Shown: positions 1-11,257 of the stretch, piece after piece
Layout of the letters: each line of letters opens with the position of its first letter
Position numbering within the stretch: the first letter of the stretch is position 1
Source of the DNA: Tenrec ecaudatus
Taxonomy: Eukaryota; Chordata; Mammalia; Afrosoricida; Tenrecidae
NCBI RefSeq assembly: GCF_050624435.1
Contig: NC_134535.1
Coordinates: 123,181,731 to 123,245,730 of the forward strand
Reading direction: 5' to 3'
DNA length: 64,000 nt
Notes under the pieces: model-generated
What the model was told of the DNA's origin: nothing
The model's database searches: none
What the model saw: only the letters and a program-made list of their open reading frames with translations
Made by a program: the position numbers and the translations under genes

Positions 1-976
1 CCCAAGTGGCCCATAAGAACATGGCTTTGACAGAAGCAACATCGACACACTGATAAGCAGAAAAGCCACTAACATACAAAATTTACAAGGTAAAAAACAA
101 AACAAATTTAAAAAGACTAAGCAAAAAGATAGCAAATATTAAAAGAAAAATTGCTAGTAGTTCAAGGTCCTTTCGTTGGCCTTTAGGAGTGTTTTCTAGG
201 TGTAGCTTGTGAGGCGCCACATCCTGGCCCAGAAGACCATCCTTTATACTCCCTCGGGCTCCCTTTGCTCTGCTTCCTCCGCTGCTCCATTGCACGCCCC
301 CAGTGTTTGCCTCAGTGTGGCAGCGTCAGCTCAGTCGCCCATCCCCCATTGTGTCTCAGGTGCTGTCCCGTGTAGGGCCATGTGTTGGTGCAGGATGTCG
401 TATCTCGTAGTGTGGTCAGCTGAATGGTCCTCTCTGTATGACGGGCCCTTCTAGCTGGTCTATCGACTTTGGGCTTGGTGGACCCAGGTGTACTCCACTA
501 CGTCCTTTCTCCTTCTTTTGTTTCAGCTTCCTTCTGGATGTGGTGTGGTGGGTCAGTTCCTTTCCCACACCAGACGATCTATTTTTGTTTTCTGTGGTAT
601 TCCCTTCGAGTGTGGGGGTCGGCCTAATTCTGGGTTGGGCTGGCTTGTCGTCCAGCCTCTTTGTGTAGACCTCTGTACTTTGTGTTGCCCTCCTTGTTTG
701 GTGTGTCGTGTTGGGGTCCGTATGCATGTTCCAGATCTGTGGGGATACAACCGATACTCTCCCCCAGGTGGGTTAGTACCCTGCCCCCCCCCCATACCAT
801 CCATTCGGATTCTCCCCCTCCCGGTTCTCCCTCTCCCTACCCCACTACTCATTCTTTATGCTGGGCTCTCATGTACCTCCCTAGGTGTGGCCTGTCCTCC
901 CTCCAACTATCTATGCTTCCTCCTGTTTATTGTGGGATGGATGTTTATTCTTCTATTTCTGTCATGCTGATTGTAC
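1..976 (-). mobile_element. L1 3'UTR (continues beyond window start)
   Basis: On the minus strand this follows directly on the ORF2 stop at 977-979 and runs out of the window, so the poly(A) end is not seen. It is homologous to the 3'UTR copies at 21.9-24.3, 26.4-28.4 and 31.2-33.5 kb: all share the ACTAACCCACC motif (here near 765-776), the block around 220-440, and the block near 165-205 reading ACACTCCTAAAGG on the minus strand. The 200 bases between the ORF2 stop and that motif do not resemble the equivalent part of the half-L1 at 33.5-33.7 kb. Confidence 0.85.
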
Positions 977-3900
977 TTACCTCAGGGGACTCATGTTGTA
1001 CCTGTCCCTTTGGGTCTGGCTTACCTCGCTTAACATAATTCCTTCCAGCTCTTCCCATGAAATAACGTGTTTCATGTGCTCATCGGTGCTTTTCAGTGCT
1101 GCATAATACTCCATTGTGTGTATGTGCCAAAGTTTGCTAATACACTCGTCTATCGATGGAAACTTAGGCTGTTTCCAAGTCTTTGCTATTGTGAATTGTG
1201 CCGCAATAAACATTGGAGCGCATATGACTGGTCGTGTTTTATTTGCTGCTTCAACCAGGTATATGCCCAGTAGAGGGATGGCTGGGTCATAAGGTAGATC
1301 AATTTCCATTTTCTTTAGGTATCGCCAGATTGCTTTCCACAGTGGCTGTACAAATCTGCACGACCACCAGCAGTGGAGGAGGGTTCCTACTTCACCACAG
1401 CCCCTCCAACACTTGTTGCTCTCTGATTTACTGATCTGGGCTAGCCTCAGGGGTGTTAGGTGGTATCGCATGGTTGTTTTGATTTGCATTTCTCTTATGG
1501 CAAGGGACTTTGAGCACTTTCTCATATGTTTATTGGCCATATTGATCTCCTCTCTAGTGAAAGTTCTTCTCATTTCTTTTGCCCACTTCCTTAGGGGGTT
1601 AACTGTTTTCCTCTTTTTGCAGGTCATGATGGTGTTGTAGATTTTAGTAATGAGCCCTTTGTCTGACGTGTCATTACTAAAAATCTTCTCCCAGTCTGTG
1701 GGTTGCCTTGTCACCCTCTTGGCAAAGTCTTTCGAGGTGCACAGGTGTTTTATTCTTATTAGATCCCATTTGTCGATTTCCAGATCACCTGTGTGTGTCC
1801 CCTTCCCTGTTGCAGTGAGCCTATGTGCTCCCTGGGCCAGTGCTCTGAGATTAGTCCCGATTCCCTCCTTAATGGTCCTGATGGTTTGAGGTTTGACTTC
1901 TAGATCTGTGATCCACCTTGAGTGTATTCTTGTGCATGGGGTGAGGTAGACGTCTTGTTTCAACTTTCTACATGTGGATATCCATTGTTTCCAGCACCAC
2001 TTATTAAAGAGGGCATCTGCTTCCCACTTGACATTTTTGAGACCCTTGTCGAAGATCAGTTGATATATGCTGATGATTTTACTCCTGGGCTTTCTATTCT
2101 TTTCCACTGGTCTGAGTGTCTATCATTGTGCCAGTACCATGCTGTTTTGACCACTGTAGCTGTGTAGTAGGCATTAAAATCAGGGAGGGCGAGTCCTTCA
2201 ATTGTGTCCTTCTTCTTGAGGAGTTCTCTGCTAATTCTGGGTTTCTTCCCTCTCCATATGAAGGTGGTGGTCAGTTTTTCCAATTCTTTGAAGAAGGTTG
2301 ATGGTAATTGGATTGGTATAGCATTGAACTTGTACAGTGCTTTAGGAAGAACTGTCATCTTTACTATGTTCAGCCTACCTAACCATGAGCAGGGGTGGGT
2401 CATCCATTTGTGAAGGTCACTTTTGGTTTCCTGTAATAGGGTTTTATAATTATGCTTATAAAGGTCTTTAGTATTTTTTGTTAAATATATTCCTAGGTAT
2501 TTCAGTTTGTTCTTGGCTACTGTGAAGGGTACTTCCCTCTTAATCGCCTCTTCCCTGGCCCTGTCCGATATGTATAGAAACCCTACCGACTTCTGTTTAC
2601 TGATCTTGTATCCTGCTACTCTTCCGTATTCCTCTATTGCTATAAGTATTCCAACTGTGGAGTTTTGGGGGTCTTCAATGTATAGGATCATGTCATCTGC
2701 AAATAACGATAGTTTCACCTCCTGCTCTCCCAACTGGATCCCTTTGATGTCCTTCCGCTGTCTTATGTTGTTAGCCAGAACCTCCAAAACGATATTGAAT
2801 AGAAGAGGGGACAGGGGGCATCCTTGTCTTGTGCCCTTTTTCAGTGGTATTGTTCTTGTCTTTTCTCCATTGACTATGATGTTGGCTGTTGGTCTTTCAT
2901 AGATAGCTTGTATGAGCTTGAGGAACTTACCTTCCAATCCTATCTTCATGAGTGTTTTGATTAGGAATGGATGCTGGATGTTGTCAAATGCTTTTTCTGC
3001 ATCTATGGATATTATCATATGGTTTTTATCCTTTTTCTTCTCAATGTGGTGTATGATATTGATGGATTTTCGGATGTTAAACCATCCCTGCATCTCTGGG
3101 ATGAATCCTACTTGGTCGTGGTGAATGATATGTTTGATGTTCCTTTGTATTCTATTGGCCAATATTTTGTTAAGGATTTTTGCATCTATGTTCATTAGAG
3201 ATATTGGTCTATAATTCTCTACACCTGTGGGGTCTTTTCCCTGTTTGGGTATCAAAGTAATGCTGGCTTCGTAAAATGAGTTTGGGAGCTTGCCGTTCTT
3301 TTCTATGTTATGGAATACTTTGTGGAGGATCGGTGTCAGCTCTTCCCTGAATGTTTGGTAAAATTCTGCTGTGTAGCCATCTGGCCCTGGGGCCTTTTTC
3401 CTTGGTAGGTTTTTGATGACACTCTCTATTTCTTCCTTCGCTATGGGTTTGTTGAGGTTCTTGATCTCTGTCTCAGATAATCTAGGGATAGATTGTTTTT
3501 CTAAATATTTATCCATGTCTTCCAGGTTTCTGAATTCATTGGAATACAAACCTTCATAGTACTTTGTGATTATCCTTTTTATCTCATTGGGGTCTGTTGT
3601 TATTGCCCCCGATTCATCCCTCATCCTGGCTATTGATGTTTGTTCCTTTCTATCTTTGGTAAGCTTTGCCAGGGGAGTGTCAATTTTATTAATTCGTTCA
3701 TAAAACCAGCTTCTAGTTGCGTTAATCCTTTGCATTGTTCTTTTGTCTTCCCACTGGTTTAACTCCGCCCTGATTTTTATTATTTCTTTTCTCTTGCTAT
3801 TGGAGGGGTAGTTCTGTTGACTCTGTTCTAGTTGTTGGAGGTTTTGTGTTAACATATCTGTCATACGCCTTTCTTCTTTTTTCATGTATGCATTCAGTGA

Positions 3901-4416
3901 TATCAAGCTACCTCTGATAACTGCCTTTGCAGTGTCCCATAAGTTTTGATATGTTGTATGCTCGTTCTCATTAGTTTCTAGAAACTTCCTGATATCCTCT
4001 CTGATCTGGACCTTAACCCATTCATGTCGCAGGAGATCGTTGTTTATTCTCCAATTGGTGGCCCTTGCTTTTCTGGGTGCCCTCCTATTAATCTCCAGCT
4101 TTATGGCATGGTGGTCTGAGAAAGATGTCTGGATAATATCTATGTGTTTGAATTTACTCAGGCTGGCCTTGTGTCCCAGCATGTGATCTATTCTTGAGAA
4201 AGATCCATGTGGATTGGAGAAGAATGTGAAACCTTTTGCTTTTGGATGAAAGGCTCTATAGATGTCTATCAGGCCCTATTGCCTAATTACATTGTTTAGC
4301 TCTCTGGCCTCTTTGCTGAGCTTCTTTTCCTGTGACCTGTCTTTCTCTGATAGTGGAGTGTTGAAGTCCCCCACTATTATTGTTGTTTCCGTGATTTCTT
4401 CTGTCATTTTTTTAAT
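977..4416 (-). pseudogene. L1 ORF2 (endonuclease end, reverse transcriptase, C-terminus), 5'-truncated
   Basis: Encodes the endonuclease/reverse transcriptase of an L1 retrotransposon. Visible are the end of the endonuclease domain with the [10 protein letters not shown] motif near the start of the long frame (4182-2056, 708 codons), the polymerase box [11 protein letters not shown] (FADD at 2692-2703), and in a second frame (2107-977, 376 codons) the C-terminal cysteine motif CWRGCGEVGTLLHCWW. The two frames overlap at 2056-2107, so one frameshift separates them. A TAG stop lies in the endonuclease part at 4276-4278 (VIRQ*GLID). The 5' end at about 4,416 is truncated inside the endonuclease domain. 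With one frameshift and one stop over 3.4 kb the copy is fairly young but inactive. Confidence 0.93.
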
Positions 4417-5490
4417 TGGGCATTGAGAGTGTTAGGTGGTATCTCACAGTTGTTCTAATTTGCATTTCTCTTATGGCTAAAGATCAGGAACATTTTCTCA
4501 TATGTTAACTGGCCATTTGGAAGTTCTGTTCGGGTTCTTTTCCCACCTCAGTGGGCAATTAGTTTTTTTCTTGTAAGTTAGCAGAGTATATATTTTAGTA
4601 ATAAGGCTTTTCTTTGTCTGATGTGTCATTGCTAAAGATGTTTTCCCAGGTTGTGGGTTCTCTTATTACTCTCTTGGTGTGAATTCTTTCAGTGTACACA
4701 GGTGTTTTATTTTCAGTGTATCCCACTTGTCAATTTGTGTTTACTCTGTATTTGTGTCCTTCCCTAATGTGGCAGCCTATGTATTCCCTGTGCCAAAGTT
4801 CTATGGTTTGTCCCAGTTCATTCACTGATGCCCCTAATAGTTTGGGGTTGTAACTTGAGGCCTGTGAACCACCTTGGGTTTATTCTTGTGCCTGGAGTGA
4901 GGTAAGGTTCTTGCTTCATTTTTCTGCAAATAGCCATTTTTCCCAGCACCACTTGCTGAAGAGGACATTAACTTCCAATTGGATATTTTTGGGACCCTAA
5001 TTAAAGATTTGTTGTCTATATGCTCATGATTTTATTTCTGGGTTTTCAGTTCTTTTCCATTGGTCTGAGTATCTGGTCATTTCACCAGTACCACACTGCT
5101 TTGACCACTATGGCTGTAAAATAGGTGCTAAAGTCAAGTAAAGCAAGTCCTTCCACATTGTCCTTCTTCTTGAGGAGTATTCTGCTAACTCTGGGCTTCT
5201 TCCCTCTTCATATGAAGTTGTCAGTCAGTTTTTCAACTCTTTGAAAAAAGATGATGGCATTTGTATTAGGATATCATTAAACTTATATAGTACCTTGGGC
5301 AGAACTGACATCTTTCCTATATTGAGTCTTCTAGTCCACGAACATGGGATCCATTTGTTGAGGTCACTCTTGGTTTCTTGTAATAGTGTTATAGTTTCCC
5401 TCATACAAATATTTTTGGTTTTTTTTAATCAGGTATATCCTTAGATATTTCAATTTGTGCTTGGTTATTGTGAAGGGTACTACCTTTTCT
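4417..5490 (-). mobile_element. Older L1 ORF2 fragment
   Basis: This stretch repeats in the same orientation the part of ORF2 found at about 1449-2530 in the neighbouring L1. Both read GTGTTAGGTGGTATC, then GCATTTCTCTTATGGC, and further right TTCTTGAGGAG and GTGAAGGGTAC. It is more diverged and has no long open frame. The abrupt join at about 4,416 suggests that the younger L1 inserted into this older copy, whose 3' part would lie left of the window. Confidence 0.85.
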
Positions 5491-6420
5491 TCCCTTCCCC
5501 AGTGGTCTTGTTGGATGTTGTAGTAGTTACATAATCTGTCTATTTGAGAAGATTAAGAGTGAAGGGGTGGAATCTAGCCTGTCAATAGGCAGTGAGGCCT
5601 CTGTATGGGCAAGGCCTTCTCCTAAGGATCCTGGACACCAATTCTGAATTTTTCAGTAATTCGAGATTTTATGTAGGCCAATTTTAAAATATAATGTATT
5701 TTTCTTACTTAATAAATTATGTTTGTCTCAGCTGAGGGATTTTTTTAATGACTAGACATACCTAACAAGAATTGTCAAAGAGAGTCTCTCAAGCTGGAAT
5801 AAAAAGACATATATTTGATGTAATTCATGTCACTGAATTATGTACATGAAAATGTTATATTGGAAAATGTTAAGTTGTGGATACTTTTATAATAATCACA
5901 ATAAGCCCAAAGATGACACTAAAATTGTTGTGTCCTTTTCCATATTAATAATCCATATAGGAATTCTGGATGACAATAGAGCATAATTTTTTAAAAAGTA
6001 ATCTGTGATTATTGAGTGAGACTCACTAACAACAATTGGAATAAACCAGACATGCACCAATACACCATGGTTATGGTACTTGTGTAGACACAACGTCAGG
6101 GCGATGGCTAGGCACACTAAGGCCTAACAGCCCTTCCCTTTCCCTTAAAAACAAACAATGAGCAAACAAAGCAATTCCTTATGCTGTCTTTTCAAGCTGA
6201 TGCAAATACTTTTGATTCAAACCTAATATTAAGCCTAGACTCATACCCAGCAGCACTGACTACGAAACGGCAAGAGTTGGCTTCAGCTCCCTACAGAACA
6301 CCAACTGTCCACACTTTTGAGAATAAAAAATTATTTCAAACTATGTAAGACTGACTGTCTACAGAGCTTTTCTGAACCATTATTTAACTGGGCCAATAAT
6401 TTAACTGGATTATTTCAGGC
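5491..6420. other. Unassigned AT-rich sequence
   Basis: No repeat family, coding pattern or RNA gene recognised. Only short chance reading frames on both strands. Confidence 0.4.
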
Positions 6421-6612
6421 AAGCTCCCTGGTGGTGTATTGGTTATGTTAACCACTTCAAAGTCAGAAGTTAGGAATCATCAGTCACTCAGATTTGATGA
6501 GGATTTTTACTTTTGAAAAGAGTTACAATATCAGAAACCCATACGAGCAGACCTGCTGTTTTCTATAAGGTCACTGTCAGTCAGAATCTACTCTATGGCA
6601 GCGAATAATTGA
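6421..6612 (+). repeat. AfroSINE, degraded
   Basis: Starts with the SINE head CTCCCTGGTGGTGTATTGG and ends with the tail part AGTCAGAATCTACTCTATGG. The middle is strongly diverged, so this is an old copy. Confidence 0.75.
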
Positions 6613-6624
6613 TGAGTATTTCAA

Positions 6625-6834
6625 CTGGAGCAGAGTGTTATGCGTTGGGCTGCTAATGCCATGGTCAGCAGTTTGAAACCACCAGTAGTTCTACAAGAGA
6701 AAGACAAGGCTTTCTATACCTGTAAAGGGTATCAGTCTCAGAAATCCATAGGCACCATTCTACCCTGCCCTATAGTGTCACTAGGAGTCGAAAACAACCT
6801 GATGGCAGTGAATTTTTGGTTTGTTTGTTTTCAT
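6625..6834 (+). repeat. AfroSINE
   Basis: Well-kept copy: GCGTTGGGCTGCTAATGCCA, then AGCAGTTTGAAACCACCAG, AGAAAGACAAGGCTTTCTA and the end GGAGTCGAAAACAACCTGAT, followed by a T/G-rich tail. It lies 12 bases after the preceding copy in the same orientation. Confidence 0.85.
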
Positions 6835-7020
6835 TTGGAGGGCCAAAGACAAGAGACCCCCATACTTGGAAGTCACATTGGGAAATCTGTTAAACTGAAT
6901 GACTAATGGAAAGATGAAAATTAACTGCCATTTTTTATATTTGTGTGAAAAGAAGAACTAAATTCCTGTTTTAAGCCTCTCCCTCATTACACAAACTGTC
7001 GGCTTTCTGCTTACCTGGAA
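6835..7020. other. Unassigned sequence
   Basis: No recognisable element between the AfroSINE and the coding-like stretch that follows. Confidence 0.4.
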
Positions 7021-7515
7021 GAAATGAGCAACTGCAGTCCTAGCATTGGCTACGCCAGATCTGACCTGCCAGCTGTGCACAAGCGTGATCAGTTTGTCTT
7101 CAATCTAAGCTTTTGACTTGTCTTCCAAAAGCAAGACTGCACCTCTATCAATACCTAAGACCTGGGGATATGCTCCCTTTACCAAACCCATTCTTGACTG
7201 AGAATGCACGAGAGTCTAATGCCAAGCTCTCCTATGACAAACACCATGCGCATGCCAGTTCCTGCCATCTTGGCAACATATGCCTTCTGGATCGCTTGAC
7301 CAGACCCAGATAAACCACGGTGCATTTGTTTCTTGGCAATGGTGAAGTTCAGAGATAAGTTCATTCTTCCATAGCTAAGTTTGATCATCCTGCTTGGAGT
7401 AATTTTGATCATAAGCCCGGGTCCATTTTGATTCAGACTAATTTCCTGATTATTGTCATAGCCCCTAAAGTCAAACTTATTCTGGTCTGTGATGGAGTGT
7501 GGTCTCTGTTTATTG
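7021..7515 (-). pseudogene. Possible coding relic of unknown origin
   Basis: The minus strand is open from about 7,511 to a stop near 7,179. It reads like protein: NKFDFRGYDNNQEISLN, then GPGLMIKITPSRMIKLSYG, AIQKAYVAKMAGTGMRMVF and GELGIRLSCILSQE. Below the stop another frame reads VLGIDRGAVLLLEDKSKA. I do not recognise the protein. The composition and the change of frame suggest a decayed processed pseudogene, but no poly(A) tail or target duplication was found and it may be chance. Confidence 0.3.
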
Positions 7516-8573
7516 CTGGGATCCTAAAAAGCCAAGAACAGTGAAGGAGTTTGCTTCCGGCTAAAAACATATATGTGATATTTCAAGTGTGACCACAGGC
7601 AATGGCAAAAGCTTTAGCTGGCAGCACTCAAGGGGCATAGCTACATTGCCCACACCAGGCTTAGTGTACAGACAATACATTGCAATCTCAAAAGGGAATT
7701 GCAGTGTGGGGAGGGAGAATATTGAAGAAGATCATTTTCTCCACTCTAATTTAAGTACTCAGTATCTTTCCACTTTCATCCTCCCACCCCCAAACTACAG
7801 GGTTGTTTGGTTTGTTTTGTGAGTCCCATGGCAGTAAGATAGGTCTCCCCATCTATGCTACTCTACCTGATCCATGCCTGGCACCCTACCATCGTGGGGG
7901 TGAGGATGGGGAGGGGATGGAATAAGATGAGCCATTGTCGTCCCTGGATTCTCTGCTTGCTTATATTATCATAGTGAATACAAGTTTGACTGTATCTTCA
8001 TTTTGACGTATTAGCTGGCAACTTAGCTCAGCTCTCTACACCAATTTAGCTGATAACAGCATTTATTTCACCTTCGTTCCAACTCTGTTTCACTAATGAC
8101 CTCCTCTTTTATTTCTCCAATCACTGACCTCAACCATCCCTATAAATTTAATTTCTAAAATTGAGAAATACATTTTATTTGATCAGGCCACAACAGTACT
8201 ACAAAGAAATTTTTTTAAACTAAAGAGGGAATAATAATAATTACTTATAAGGATGGATATGCAACATGTTTTTCTACACACAGACATTATTTGAGAAAGG
8301 AAACTTGGAGAATTGTATCCTATTATTTAAGTAAATATCTGTGACAAATAAATGGCATTTTAAGTTACTCAAAGATAGATAAACAATTTAATTTATTAGA
8401 GACAATAGCAAACATAAACAATGTTGGTCATTGGCATATGGAGAATGGTGGCGTGTGCCTAGAAAGGAAGAAGAACATATGAGTTCCAATTTTAGATTAT
8501 TGATGATCGTAAACATCTATGAAATTCATTAGCTATCTGAATACAGGTGCTTCTTAAACACTAATCATGAAAC
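7516..8573. other. Unassigned sequence
   Basis: Contains short C-rich and G-rich stretches around 7,780-7,920 and is AT-rich after 8,130. No gene or repeat family recognised. Confidence 0.4.
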
Positions 8574-8780
8574 TCCAGGGATCCTTAGTGGTATAGTGGC
8601 TACATAGCGGGCTGTAACCGAAAGGCTGGCAGCATGAACCTGCCGGCTGCTCCTCAGGAGAAAGACGAGGCTTTTTCTTGGAAACTCACAGAAGCAGTCG
8701 TACCCTTTCCTATAAGAGTTGGCATAAATAATGGAAGTGAGTTTGATTCGTTTTTTGGTTTGGTTTGGTTTGGGATTTTT
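8574..8780 (+). repeat. AfroSINE
   Basis: Reads CCAGGGATCCTTAGTGGTAT at the head, CTGCTCCTCAGGAGAAAGAC in the middle, and GGAAGTGAGTTTGATTCG with a GGTTT-rich tail to 8,777. Confidence 0.85.
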
Positions 8781-9942
8781 GGTCAGACTCAAAACTACGT
8801 TGAAACCAAGAAGTTAATGGTGGTTGTATTTTCTGATACTCTGGGTAAAAACATTTCCTCTTTAGTTGTTGATACAACTCTTATTTGAACCTACTATATT
8901 CTTGCCATGTTCTCATTGGTATTTGACTTGCTAGATTTTAAATAAATATATTTTATACCATACGAAACATATGAGATTACAAACATGAAATCTCACCGTA
9001 TCATAAATAAGTTCTCATTATTTGAAAAAATAATTGTTATGAAAAATATTTAGTAAACCAAGTGCTTTTCACTCAAAGACATAAGTGAAGTAAGATATTT
9101 CTTTTAAATCATTGCTACTTGATTAGTAATTAATATTTATTATCTGATAATAAATATTAATTAGCAGGGGGCCATAAAACAATTCTCTCTGATGGTAAGA
9201 ATGTCCCAGTAATTTATCAGTTTGCTAAAAATTACATGCATAGAGTGTAGCAATAATATAAAAGAGCAACAAGGATCAGAGGTGAAAAAGAATTTGAATA
9301 CCAATAAATGCGATACGGTTCCCAAGGAGAAAAGGTTACTGCAGAGTGAGATTTGCCATGGCAACCAACTCATTGTTCTTATCGTTCATAACAAGTCACG
9401 GAGGGCCGGCATATTCAAGGTTCTCTGAAAACAAAACAAAAGAGCCGCAGCAACAAAAAACTTGCTAACCAAGAATCTACCCAGCAACACTATCTGCACT
9501 ATCTTCCAAAATGAAGGTGTGATAAACATGCGCCACTAAATTGAAACTGAGAAACCGGGGTGCTAGCAGAGCTAGCTGACAAGAAACACTGGAGGAAGTC
9601 CTTACTGAAAGTAACACCCAGAGTGATCAGAGTTCACACGAGTGAATAAAGAAGTCTGGTGACGATAGTTATGAAGAGAAGCATACGTACAAGACAGTGT
9701 AACTGACTGCCCGTTGATTCTCTGAAGTGATCTGAAAGTCACTTTTTTAAATGCTATCTCTGGCAATGCTAGCATGCAGGAGGCAAATGAGGACAAACTT
9801 GTATTGCGGTGAGGAAGTGCCACCCAAAGGTAACTAAGAGAGAGGATGAAGATATTAGTAGACATGAAGAGAACCAGATAGGGTAAACATGAAGTTTAAT
9901 ATGATATATTTTATATATATAACGTGCTCTGCTTTTTTGCTT
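8781..9942. other. Unassigned AT-rich sequence
   Basis: No assigned element. Includes a near-palindromic TAATATTTATTATCTGATAA stretch at about 9,129-9,150. Confidence 0.4.
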
Positions 9943-10185
9943 ACTAATTTAATTGACATATAATTCACATCGCATAAAATTAAATGGTTCAATCAGATTT
10001 TTAAAAACTTTTTAATCATCACCACAATCAATTTTAGAACATTTTCTTCATTTTTGAGCTCTTTGTTATTAGCTCCCCATTTTCTTCCAACATCCCCTCT
10101 CATACCCCCAAAGCCCATTAATCCTGTTACTGTCTTTACAGATTTATCTATCCTGGATTTCATATACAGAAAAACATACCCCCCA
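9943..10185 (-). mobile_element. Ancient mammalian L1 3'-end fragment (L1M-like)
   Basis: The + strand follows the antisense of a widespread old mammalian L1 3' end: TTGACATATAATTCACAT near the start, CATCACCACAATCAATTTT and CCCCATTTTCTTCCAACATC in the middle, and a stretch resembling TGTCTTTACAGATTTATC. Assigned from memory of the family. Confidence 0.5.
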
Positions 10186-10231
10186 AAATCCCACAACAAC
10201 AAGAACCAAACAAAATAAAGAAAAACCTCAA

Positions 10232-11050
10232 TTGAAGTTTTTGTTTGATAGCCCGGCTATCAAAAGATACAGCATCTGGGGTCTTAAAGGCTTGAAGGTA
10301 AACAAGCGGCCATTTAGCTCAGAAGCAACAAAGCCCACATGGAGGAAGCACACCAGCCTGTGCGATTAGGAGGTGTAGAAGGGATCAGGTCTTACCATAG
10401 TGAATGAAGGGGGAAGTGCAGAGTGAAGACCCAAAGCCCATTTGTCTGCCACTGAAGATCCCCTCACAGAGGGGTCTAGGGGAGGAGATGAGTCAGTCAG
10501 GGTGCGATGTAGCACCGATGAAGAATACAGCTTTCCTCTAGTTCCTCCAGTTCCTAAATGCCCACCACCCCCCACTATCATGATCAGAATTCTACCTTGC
10601 AAGTCTGGCTAGACCAGAGGGTGTACACTGGTGCAGACAGAAGCTGGAGGCACACAGAATCCAGGGAGGATGATCCTTTCAGGACCAGGGGTGTGAGTGG
10701 CGATACTGGGAGGGTAGAGGGAGAGTGGGTTGGAAAGAGGGAACTGATTACAAGGATGTGACCTCCTCCCTGGGGGACGGACAACAGAAAAGGGGGAGAA
10801 GGGAGATGTTGGACAGGGCAAGATATGACAAAATAATAATTTATAAATTATCAAGGGCTCATGAGAGAGGGGGGAGCGTGGAGGGAGGAGAAAAAAAGAG
10901 GACCTGGTGTCAAGGGCTTAAGTAGAGAGCAGATGCTTTGAAAATGATGAGGGCAATGAATGTACAGAAGTGCTTTACACAATTGATGTATGTATGGTTT
11001 GTGATAAGAGTTGTATGAGTCCGTAATAAAATGTTAAAAAAAAAAAGAAA
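10232..11050 (+). mobile_element. L1 3' end (5'-truncated in the 3'UTR)
   Basis: Begins in the 3'UTR unit reading GGCTATCAAAAGATACAGC and GTCTTAAAGGCTTGAAGG, and runs to AGAGTTGTATGAGTCCGTAA, AATAAAA and an A-run at 11,037-11,046. It matches the ends of the copies at 21.9-24.3 and 26.4-28.4 kb. Only one copy of the internal 3'UTR unit is included. Confidence 0.9.
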
Positions 11051-11257
11051 TAGAAGGAATGGAGAGTGACTGTTAACAGGGATGGGTTTTCTCTGTGGTT
11101 TCTTAGTTTGCTGGGGGGAAGGGATAAAAATCCTCTGAGATTTTATTACATAACTCTGTAATATTACTACAAACAACTGAATTATATACTTTAAATGTAT
11201 AATTTAAATCAACTTGCATGGTTATATTTACTTATAATTGATAGCAGTAGATCGTGA

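Noticed and set aside
780-800. C-run as a regulatory site
   Set aside because: Simple run in L1 3'UTR, variable between copies.
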